A stretch of DNA of 64,000 nucleotides from QHWF01 sp036848175 (GTDB taxonomy: Bacteria; Acidobacteriota; Vicinamibacteria; Vicinamibacterales; CAVVIG01). Below are positions 57,565-64,000 of this stretch, one piece after another (the first letter of the stretch is position 1; each line of letters begins with the position of its first letter). Location of the stretch: assembly GCA_036848175.1 (NCBI GenBank), contig DAIUKO010000003.1, forward strand, positions 17,670 through 81,669. Direction: 5' to 3'. Below the pieces are notes generated by a model, which was not told the origin of the DNA, searched no databases, and saw only the letters and a program-made list of their open reading frames with translations. The translations under genes were made by a program, and so were the position numbers.

Positions 57565-60500
57565 ATGCGACACCGTACCTGTCTCGTCGGACGAGTCATC
57601 CTCGCCGCATCCCTGCACCTCGTCTCGCTCAGCACCGCGCTCTTCGCTCAGTCGACACTCGGCACGCTGACCGGCGTCGTCACCGATCAATCGGCTGCGG
57701 TCCTTCCCGGTGCAACCGTGACGGTCGTCAACACGCAGACTGGGGTCAGCCGGACGGCAGTCACGGACGCGACCGGCAGTTATCAGGTTGCGAATCTCGA
57801 CGCCGGGAGCTACAGAATCACGGTGCAGCTGTCCGGATTCACCGACGTCTCGCGCGAGACGACGCTGCTCGCGCGTCAGACTGTCAGGACCGATCTGCAG
57901 CTGCCGGTCCAGGGCACGGTGGAGATGGTGAATGTGACGGCCCATGCGCCGGTGGTTGAGACCGATCGCGCGACGATCGACAGCTCCAAGTCAGGCGATG
58001 AGATCAACAAGCTCGCGCTGAATTTTCGCGCCACCAACAACACCAGCCCCATCGTCGTCGCGACGCTCTCTGAAGGCGTGCAGCAGGACCGGAGCGGCGC
58101 GATTTCTATCGCCGGCAACTTGCCGTTCATGACCTCCTTCTCGGTCGACGGGATCTCGACGCAGCGGACTCGCGGCGGCGGTCCGTCGCGCGAGCTCTTT
58201 CCGTCGGTGGAATCGATCGCCGAGTTCAAGGTGAGCGCCGCGAACAACAACGCCGAGTTCATGCAGGTAACCGACATCACAACAACCACGAAGAGCGGCA
58301 CGAACAACCTGCACGGCACCGCCTTCTGGTTCGGACAGAACAGCAAGCTGACCGCGGTGAACGATTTCACCCCGCGCGACGCCAACGGCGAGCCGATCAA
58401 ACCGCATGTGCAGGCGAACAGCTTCGGCGCGTCTTCAGGCGGACCGATCGTCAGGAATCGACTGTTCTTCTTCGCCACCTACGAAGGCGTCCGGCGGCCG
58501 AACGAAGTGACGCTGTCCGAACTCGTGCCTCCAGATGCATTTCGCAGCGGCGACCTGTCCAGCGTTGCGAAATCGATCACGAACCCGTTTACCGGTCAGC
58601 CGTTTCCGAGCAATCAGATCCCGGTGCACCCGTCGTCCGCGGCGATTCTCGAGACGCTCTACGCCAAACAGAATCAGTCGACTGGCGCCGCCCTCAACCG
58701 GCCTAACTACATCGTCAACGCGCCCGGCGACTTCGAGGTCAACGCCTTCGACCTGCGCATCGACCAGACGCTGACGCCGAGCCAGAAGATCTTCGGCCGC
58801 TTCACGTCGAAGAACGTCGACTCGACAGGGCCATCGAGTGGGTCGTTCAACACGATGCAGGGCACTCCGTTCTCGAGCATCGACGTGCGACAGTTGGCCG
58901 CATCTCACAATCTCGTGCTGCGCTCGAACCTGCTCAACGAAGCACGCGGCGGCTTCGCCTATACGCTCGAAAAATCCGGCTATCCGCTGGCAGCGGACGG
59001 TGCTGATTTGATCAGGCGATACGGATTCACCGGCCTGCCGCCGACGCCGGCGTCCGGCGGCATTCCCGCCTTCGACTTCGCGGATGGCACCTTCATTCCG
59101 ACCGGCGGCGACAAGCCTCGCAACGTGGAGAGCCGCACGCTGCAGTTCAGCGACAGTGTCACGTGGATTTCCGGCCAGCACAGCGTCAAGAGCGGCGCCG
59201 ACATCCAGCATGTGAAGTACGTCGATCAAGTCACCTTTTTCTCGGGCGAGGACTTCGGACGGTATTCCTTCGACGGCTCGTTTTCAGGAAACGCCTTCGC
59301 CGACTTCCTGCTCGGCCTACCGACGTTCACCGCCTACGCGCAGAACTCGCCCGACGTGCACCCGTACTCGACGCACTTCGCGTTCTTCGCGCAGGACGAC
59401 TGGCGGCCGACCGCGAAGCTCACGATCAACTACGGGATTCGCTACGACCTGCGGCCGCCGATGGCCGACGCGAGCCATCAACTCGGCAACTTTGATCGCA
59501 ATTTTCCGGGCGGGCGCGTCATCGTCGAGAACGCCGCGCAGCTCGGCCAGGTCCCGCCAGCGCTGAAAGCGAGCCTGCCGAACACTCCGTTCGTCACTGC
59601 CGATCAGGCCGGATTGCCGAAGACGTTGCGCTTCACCGACAAGAACAACTTCAATCCGCGATTGGGCTTCGCGTTCCGGCCGGCCGGCACCGGCCGCTAC
59701 GTGATTCGCGGCGGCATTGGCACGTATACGGTCCCGTTGTATGGCTCGATCAACTACTCGCTGGCCGGCGTCGTGACCAGCGACGTGCCGCAGTTCCAGA
59801 ACGCGCGGACCGCCAACGGCTTCGCGATCCAGTTTCCGAACGTCTTCCCGGCGGCGCTCCGCGCGACGCCGGGCGCCGGCACCCAGGATTTCAGACGCGC
59901 GAACCAGTTCGACCTGCACGACCCGAAGGTGACGCAGTGGACCGCTTCGTTCGACATGGATCTCGGGTGGAGCACCGGCGCTCGCATCAGCTATGTCGGG
60001 TCGAAAACCGTTGATCTGGTCTGGAGCCCTGATCTGAATCAGGTCCACTCGAACACGCTCGGCTATGCAGCGGTCCGAAACACCCGTCCGTTCATCGACT
60101 GGAACGTCGTCACCACGCGGGACAACGGCGCGAACGCGCGCTACGACGGTCTCGGCCTCGAGCTCCACAAACGCTTCTCGAACGGCGTGTCGTTCGACAA
60201 TTCGTACACGCTCGCCAGAAACCTCTCCGATTCGGGAGGCGCCGTCCCGACCAGCTTTGCGGCGGAGAACGGCGCGACCACGCTCGACCTGTTCCGGGGC
60301 CACGCCGACTACGGCAACGTGGCGTTCACCAGACGTCACCGATTCATCAGCACGTTTCTGTATGCGCTGCCGATCGGCCGCGGCCGCGCGTTCGCCGGCG
60401 ACGCGGGTCCGGCGCTCGACGCGCTGGTCGGCGGATGGGACCTGACCGGCATCACGCTCTTTCAGAGCGGGCCGTTTCTGACGCCGCAGTTCAGCAACGC

Positions 60501-60906
60501 CGATCCGTCAGGGACCGGCGCGACCGTTCGCGGATTCACGGGGACGCAGCGGCCCGATTGCGTGGGCGATGGCAACAAAGCCGATCCGAGCATCACCTCG
60601 TGGTTCGATGCCAGCGCGTTCGTCCGGCCGGCCAGCAACATCGGGCGGTTCGGCAATTGCGCCGTCGGCGAGCTCGTCGGACCTGGCACCGCCGTGTTCT
60701 CACTGACGCTCGGCAAGAACTTCGCGCTCGCCGCGCCTTCCCGGCTGCGGTTCGAGATGGCGTTCTCCAATCTGTTCAACACGCAGAACCTCGACGTGCC
60801 GAACACGACGATCACGTCGAGCAGTTTTGGACGGATCACAGCGGCTCAAACCGTCGACCAGGCCGGACCGCGGACCGTTCAGTTCTCGCTCCGGTATTCG
60901 TTCTGA
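57565..60906 (+). CDS. TonB-dependent receptor with N-terminal carboxypeptidase-regulatory-like domain
   Basis: 1113 residues. Signal sequence to about residue 28, then a regulatory-like Ig fold at 30-110 (LGTLTGVVTDQSAAVLPGATVTVVNTQTGVSRTAVTDATGSYQVANLDAGSYRITVQLSGF), a plug domain (SISGNL-like, FSVDGISTQRTRGGG), and an outer-membrane barrel ending in AGPRTVQFSLRYSF with a terminal Phe. Acidobacteria use such receptors for large or scarce solutes. It is 2 bases ahead of the OPA transporter, implying that its ligand is linked to phosphonates or organophosphates. Confidence 0.88.
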   Translation: MRHRTCLVGRVILAASLHLVSLSTALFAQSTLGTLTGVVTDQSAAVLPGATVTVVNTQTGVSRTAVTDATGSYQVANLDAGSYRITVQLSGFTDVSRETTLLARQTVRTDLQLPVQGTVEMVNVTAHAPVVETDRATIDSSKSGDEINKLALNFRATNNTSPIVVATLSEGVQQDRSGAISIAGNLPFMTSFSVDGISTQRTRGGGPSRELFPSVESIAEFKVSAANNNAEFMQVTDITTTTKSGTNNLHGTAFWFGQNSKLTAVNDFTPRDANGEPIKPHVQANSFGASSGGPIVRNRLFFFATYEGVRRPNEVTLSELVPPDAFRSGDLSSVAKSITNPFTGQPFPSNQIPVHPSSAAILETLYAKQNQSTGAALNRPNYIVNAPGDFEVNAFDLRIDQTLTPSQKIFGRFTSKNVDSTGPSSGSFNTMQGTPFSSIDVRQLAASHNLVLRSNLLNEARGGFAYTLEKSGYPLAADGADLIRRYGFTGLPPTPASGGIPAFDFADGTFIPTGGDKPRNVESRTLQFSDSVTWISGQHSVKSGADIQHVKYVDQVTFFSGEDFGRYSFDGSFSGNAFADFLLGLPTFTAYAQNSPDVHPYSTHFAFFAQDDWRPTAKLTINYGIRYDLRPPMADASHQLGNFDRNFPGGRVIVENAAQLGQVPPALKASLPNTPFVTADQAGLPKTLRFTDKNNFNPRLGFAFRPAGTGRYVIRGGIGTYTVPLYGSINYSLAGVVTSDVPQFQNARTANGFAIQFPNVFPAALRATPGAGTQDFRRANQFDLHDPKVTQWTASFDMDLGWSTGARISYVGSKTVDLVWSPDLNQVHSNTLGYAAVRNTRPFIDWNVVTTRDNGANARYDGLGLELHKRFSNGVSFDNSYTLARNLSDSGGAVPTSFAAENGATTLDLFRGHADYGNVAFTRRHRFISTFLYALPIGRGRAFAGDAGPALDALVGGWDLTGITLFQSGPFLTPQFSNADPSGTGATVRGFTGTQRPDCVGDGNKADPSITSWFDASAFVRPASNIGRFGNCAVGELVGPGTAVFSLTLGKNFALAAPSRLRFEMAFSNLFNTQNLDVPNTTITSSSFGRITAAQTVDQAGPRTVQFSLRYSF

Positions 60907-60908
60907 GC

Positions 60909-62228
60909 GTGACGTCGGCGACCGTCGCGCCGGCGATTGCACCGGGTCAGCGCCTGTGGCGTTGGCAGATCGCGACCGTCGCGGCGCTGTTGCTCGGCTA
61001 CACCGGCTACTACCTCTGTCGGTCGGATCTCTCCGTCGCGACGCCGCTGCTGGTGGCGCAGTCCGATGTCCTCGGACTCGATCGCTCGAAGATCGGTGCC
61101 ATTCAGTCGATCGGCGTGCTGTTCTATGCGATCGGCAAACTGCTCGGCGGCGTGCTCGGTGACTTCGTCGGCGGACGGCGGATGTTTCTCATCGGCCTGT
61201 TTGGCGCCGTCGCGGCCACCATCGTGTTCGGCGCGGCATCGACCGTATTGCTGTTCACGATCGCGTGGGCGTCCAACCGGCTGCTGCAATCGGGCGGATG
61301 GTCAGGAATCGTGAAGATCGTCTCGTGCTGGTTTCCCGCGCGGCGCTACGGCACCGTGATGGCGATCATCTCGCTCAGCTTTCTGTTCGGCGATGCCACG
61401 GGCCGGTACTTGCTGGGCCGGCTGATCGCCCATGGTCTCGACTGGCGCGGTCTCTTTTTTACGGCGGCGATGCTGCTCGCGTTGATCGGTGTGATCGACG
61501 TGGCGATACTGCGCTCGTCGCCTCGTGACCGTGGATTCGAGGAACCTGAAATCAGCGTCCGCAATGTCTACGGCGGACGCGGCGACGCCCGTGCCCCCGA
61601 TAGTCTCTCGGATCTGCTGCTGCCGTACTTCAGGTCGCCGTCGTTCTGGTGCGTGTGCGCGATATCGTTTGGTCTCACACTGGTTCGCGAAGCGTTGAAC
61701 ACGTGGATTCCGTCGTACCTCGTCGACGTTCACCATCTCACCGTGTCGGACGCTGCGCAGTACAGCGCGATGTTTCCATTCGTTGGCGGCGTCGCGACTC
61801 TCGCCGCCGGCTGGACGAGCGATCGCGCCGGCGGCGATCGCGCGATAGCGCTCGTCCCGTGTCTGGCGCTCTGCATGATCTCGCTCGCGGCTCTCGCCGC
61901 GGCCAGCCGCGACGCGAGTCCGGGTCTCGCGATGGTCGCGATCGCCAGCGTCGCGTTCTGGCTGCTCGGCCCGTACTCGCTGCTCGCCGGCGCGATTGCG
62001 CTCGACGTCGGCGGACGGAGGGGCAGCGCGACCGCCGCCGGTTTGATCGACACGGCTGGCTATGCCGGCGCGGTGCTGTCGGGCTACGGCGTCAGCCGGC
62101 TCGTAGATCACTACGGGTGGGACAACGCGTTCCTCGGGTTCGCGGCGGTCGTCGGTGGAGCGATGATCGCGGCATTCGTCTACTGGCGCCGCGAGCGGAG
62201 TGGTGCGCCGGCTCGCGCCGCAGCGTGA
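60909..62228 (+). CDS. OPA-family MFS transporter (organophosphate/phosphonate)
   Basis: 439 residues from a GTG two bases after the receptor stop. Twelve membrane segments: TVAALLLGYTGYYLCRSDLSVATPLL, the signature GVLGDFVGGRRMFLIGLF, SGGWSGIVKIVSCWFPARRYGTVMAIIS and the second half with SFWCVCAISFGLTLVREALNTWIPSYLVDV. These are OPA features as in GlpT and UhpT, which exchange phosphate for organophosphates. The downstream PhnZ-like gene starts inside its stop (TGATG). Substrate likely an aminoethylphosphonate-type compound. Confidence 0.85.
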   Translation: MTSATVAPAIAPGQRLWRWQIATVAALLLGYTGYYLCRSDLSVATPLLVAQSDVLGLDRSKIGAIQSIGVLFYAIGKLLGGVLGDFVGGRRMFLIGLFGAVAATIVFGAASTVLLFTIAWASNRLLQSGGWSGIVKIVSCWFPARRYGTVMAIISLSFLFGDATGRYLLGRLIAHGLDWRGLFFTAAMLLALIGVIDVAILRSSPRDRGFEEPEISVRNVYGGRGDARAPDSLSDLLLPYFRSPSFWCVCAISFGLTLVREALNTWIPSYLVDVHHLTVSDAAQYSAMFPFVGGVATLAAGWTSDRAGGDRAIALVPCLALCMISLAALAAASRDASPGLAMVAIASVAFWLLGPYSLLAGAIALDVGGRRGSATAAGLIDTAGYAGAVLSGYGVSRLVDHYGWDNAFLGFAAVVGGAMIAAFVYWRRERSGAPARAAA

Positions 62229-62797
62229 TGGCGGGCAATATGGCTGCGACTGACGTGATTGTTCAATTGTTCGAACAGCGCGGCGCGGATCGGTACGGCG
62301 GTGAAGCGATCTCACAGATCGAACACGCACTGCAGACCGCGCACCTCGCCGTCTCCCACGATGCAGCCGACGCACTCGTCGTGGCGGCTCTTCTGCACGA
62401 TGTGGGACATCTTCTTCACACCATGCCGGATGACGTCGCCGGTTTCGGCATCGATATGCGGCACGAAGAACTCGGGACCGACTGGCTCTCCACGTACTTC
62501 GGACCGGAAGTGACGGCGCCGATTCGGCTTCACGTTGCCGCGAAACGGTATCTGTGCGCGACCGATTCGGAATATGCCGGTCGGCTGTCGCCCGCGTCGC
62601 GCCAGAGCCTGTTCCTGCAAGGTGGTCCGATGTCGGCCTCGGAAGTGGCCGCGTTCGAGCTGGTGCCGAACTGGGATCAGGCGGTGCTGCTGCGAGCGTG
62701 GGATGATGAGGCCAAGGTGCCGGACCTCGTCGTGCCGTCGCTCGCGTCGTACCGACGCCGGTTGGAGGGCGCACTGCGCCGGAAGGTTCGCGCGTGA
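62228..62797 (+). CDS. PhnZ-like phosphonate-degrading HD-domain oxygenase
   Basis: 189 residues. The ATG at 62228 overlaps the upstream stop. PhnZ-type residues line up: Tyr23 and Glu26 in YGGEAISQ (gating), His33, His57-Asp58 in LLHDVGH, His79 in MRHEELG, His102 in RLHVAAKRY and Asp159/160 in RAWDDEA, all candidates for the mixed-valence di-iron centre. In characterised members the enzyme cleaves the C-P bond of 2-amino-1-hydroxyethylphosphonate to glycine and phosphate. The usual partner hydroxylase (PhnY) is not within the window. GTGA overlap with the next gene. Confidence 0.85.
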   Translation: MAGNMAATDVIVQLFEQRGADRYGGEAISQIEHALQTAHLAVSHDAADALVVAALLHDVGHLLHTMPDDVAGFGIDMRHEELGTDWLSTYFGPEVTAPIRLHVAAKRYLCATDSEYAGRLSPASRQSLFLQGGPMSASEVAAFELVPNWDQAVLLRAWDDEAKVPDLVVPSLASYRRRLEGALRRKVRA

Positions 62798-63483
62798 CGA
62801 AGCCTCAGCTCGTGGTCTTCGATGTCGCCGGCACGACCGTCTTCGACGGCGACATCGTGATCGATGCCGTGGACGACGCGCTGAAGGCGAGCGGCGTCTA
62901 CGTCGACCGCGACGCGATCCGATCGCTGATGGGCGTACCGAAACCGGTCGCGATCCGGAGGTTGCTGGAGCAGCACCGGCGCGCTGATGATGCCGTCGCG
63001 CTGGTGCACGACGTCCACGAGACATTTCTCGCGCGCGTGATCGAGCGCTACCGCAGCGAGAGCGGCGTCCGCGAAATGGACGGAGCCGCGGCGGTGTTCG
63101 CCGCGTTGCACGAGCACGCCATCAAAGTGGCGCTCGACACAGGGTTCAGCCGCCCGATTCTCGACGTCTTGCTCGAGCGCCTCGGCTGGACGACGCCCGA
63201 TTTCATCGACTGCTCGGTGACGAGCGATGAAGTGGCGCACGGCCGTCCGGCGCCGGATCTGATCCGACGAGCGATGCAGCTGACCGGCGTCGACGATCCG
63301 CGGGTCGTGGTCAAAGTGGGCGACACGCCGGCCGATATCGAGTCGGGGCGCGCCGCGGCGTGCGGGTGTGTCGTCGCCGTTTCGTTTGGGACGCATTCGC
63401 GAGCCGAGCTCGAACGGCACCGTCCCGATGTCGTGATCGAGCGGCTCTCGGATCTCGTTTCGCTCGTAACCTCCGGACCGTGA
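62794..63483 (+). CDS. phosphonatase-like HAD hydrolase (PhnX relative)
   Basis: 229 residues from GTG. HAD motifs: VVFDVAGTTV with nucleophile Asp10 and an Ala at the second position, as in phosphonatase (DxAGTT, not DxDGT), a cap with LMGVPK containing Lys50 at the site of the Schiff-base Lys, TGFSRP, and VKVGDTPADIESG as motif IV. Known phosphonatases split phosphonoacetaldehyde to acetaldehyde and phosphate. The TIGR03351-like subfamily is close but not proven to have that activity. It is in operon with the oxygenase and the FAD gene (GTGA overlaps). Confidence 0.82.
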   Translation: MTKPQLVVFDVAGTTVFDGDIVIDAVDDALKASGVYVDRDAIRSLMGVPKPVAIRRLLEQHRRADDAVALVHDVHETFLARVIERYRSESGVREMDGAAAVFAALHEHAIKVALDTGFSRPILDVLLERLGWTTPDFIDCSVTSDEVAHGRPAPDLIRRAMQLTGVDDPRVVVKVGDTPADIESGRAAACGCVVAVSFGTHSRAELERHRPDVVIERLSDLVSLVTSGP

Positions 63484-63852
63484 CGGCCAGCGCCTTCGAC
63501 GTGCCGTGATCGGCGCCGGCATCGTCGGGCTCGCGCACGCGTATCACCTCGCCACCCGCGGCCGACGCGTGATCGTGTTCGAACGTCACGATCGTGCGGC
63601 GCCTCGGTGCGGAACTTCGGCATCTGTGGCCGATCAGTCAACCAGACGGCCCGCTGCGCACGCTGGCGATGCGCAGTCGGGACATCTGGCTCGCCGTGCT
63701 GTCCGGCCGGCGGTCTGACGCTGCGGCACTATCGCGCGTTCGAGAACTGTCCAACGCTGCCCGCGCTCCGTGGGTGCGTGCGCGCCGAGCTCCCGGAGTA
63801 CGAGCAGTTCGGCATCCATGTGATGGTGTCGCAAAACGGATCCGCGTCGTGA
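63480..63852 (+). pseudogene. decayed FAD-dependent oxidoreductase of the phosphonate cluster
   Basis: A GTG at 63480 overlaps the phosphonatase stop, and the first codons read TASAFDV, then a stop after codon 9. A one-base shift near 63511 restores VIGAGIVGLAHAYHLATRGRRVIVFER, a Rossmann FAD site. A second shift near 63622 gives ASVRNFGI and WPISQPDGPLRTLAMRSRDIWLAVL, and after about 160 missing residues a third frame gives ALRGCVRAELPEYEQFGIHVMVSQNG before a stop. The pieces match glycine-oxidase-like FAD enzymes that oxidise aminophosphonates, broken by frameshifts and an internal deletion. Confidence 0.75.
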
Positions 63853-64000
63853 ACCACGCGCTCGATTCCGTGTCTGCGATCAAGTCTGTGTCGTGAGCGG
63901 CGCCCCAGTCGCACTCCGTTGTTGCACGGACGACCGACCAGGGTTGAGATCTCCTACCAGCTGCATCCACGTCGCCTCCGACGCGCTATCAGCGGGAAAA

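Noticed and set aside
61302..62774. A 490-codon reverse-strand frame opposite the transporter and oxygenase
   Set aside because: Arg-rich shadow without start context; forward frames hold conserved catalytic residues.
1..64000. CRISPR arrays, insertion sequences, rRNA or tRNA genes
   Set aside because: I found no regularly spaced repeats, transposase-like frames or rRNA sequence, and noticed no tRNA; a covariance search would be needed to exclude a tRNA.

Overview
The window looks like part of an Acidobacteriota genome, probably of the Vicinamibacteria type. This is an inference from four things: the high-GC sequence; four long 'orphan' MacB/FtsX-like permeases (two behind PadR regulators); a TonB receptor with an N-terminal carboxypeptidase-regulatory-like domain; and PQQ-type dehydrogenases, a VWA protein and YCII proteins. 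It is draft sequence: a run of exactly 100 N at 23009-23108 marks a scaffold join. I saw no rRNA, tRNA, CRISPR array or insertion sequence.

Layout. 1-9.1 kb: the end of a LigD-type ligase/primase gene, a PQQ sugar dehydrogenase, an esterase, an orphan permease and an aldo/keto reductase-kinase-HAD fusion, all overlapping or coupled, then a second orphan permease. 9.1-10.8 kb: an OB-fold-like secreted protein (reverse strand) whose ribosome-binding site may be masked by a hairpin, and a VapBC toxin-antitoxin pair with a clear promoter/operator. 10.8-14 kb: a cytochrome-ankyrin-toroid protein and a sorbosone-dehydrogenase-like protein. 14.3-17.6 kb (reverse): a TIR-like protein, a HerA-like ATPase and a Trm112-type methyltransferase in one compact operon. 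17.6-26.4 kb: two PadR-permease pairs, each with an operator-like repeat, separated by a BASS transporter, a DUF2780 protein and a methyltransferase. 26.4-38.1 kb (mostly reverse): a lipoprotein-like factor, radical SAM protein, BlaI/BlaR1-like pair, zinc exporter, VWA protein (forward), amidohydrolase, glycogen-debranching enzyme, glycosyltransferase and PEBP protein. 38.3-44.6 kb: regulators and small-molecule enzymes (LysR/aldo-keto reductase, HTH/YCII, SMP-30, AraC). 44.9-51.8 kb: a four-gene RND efflux operon. 51.9-54.8 kb: a MocR-like regulator that seems broken into two remnants around YCII, truncated haemoglobin, HTH and metalloprotease genes. 54.8-57.2 kb: PhoU, hydrolase debris, a CHAD protein and a possible SixA scrap. 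57.6-63.9 kb: a tightly packed phosphonate-use operon of TonB receptor, OPA-family transporter, PhnZ-like HD oxygenase, phosphonatase-like hydrolase and a decayed FAD oxidoreductase.

How the parts work together. The last operon gives a readable pathway: outer-membrane uptake, inner-membrane transport, then oxidative and hydrolytic C-P bond cleavage. The PhoU/CHAD block just before it fits a phosphate-related neighbourhood. The most open-ended candidate for an undescribed system is the TIR-like/HerA-like/methyltransferase operon. Several compact regulatory sites are readable by eye: two apparently leaderless promoters, a BlaI palindrome, two PadR operators, and a repeated bipartite motif in front of two neighbouring genes. 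At least five decayed gene remnants show active gene loss.
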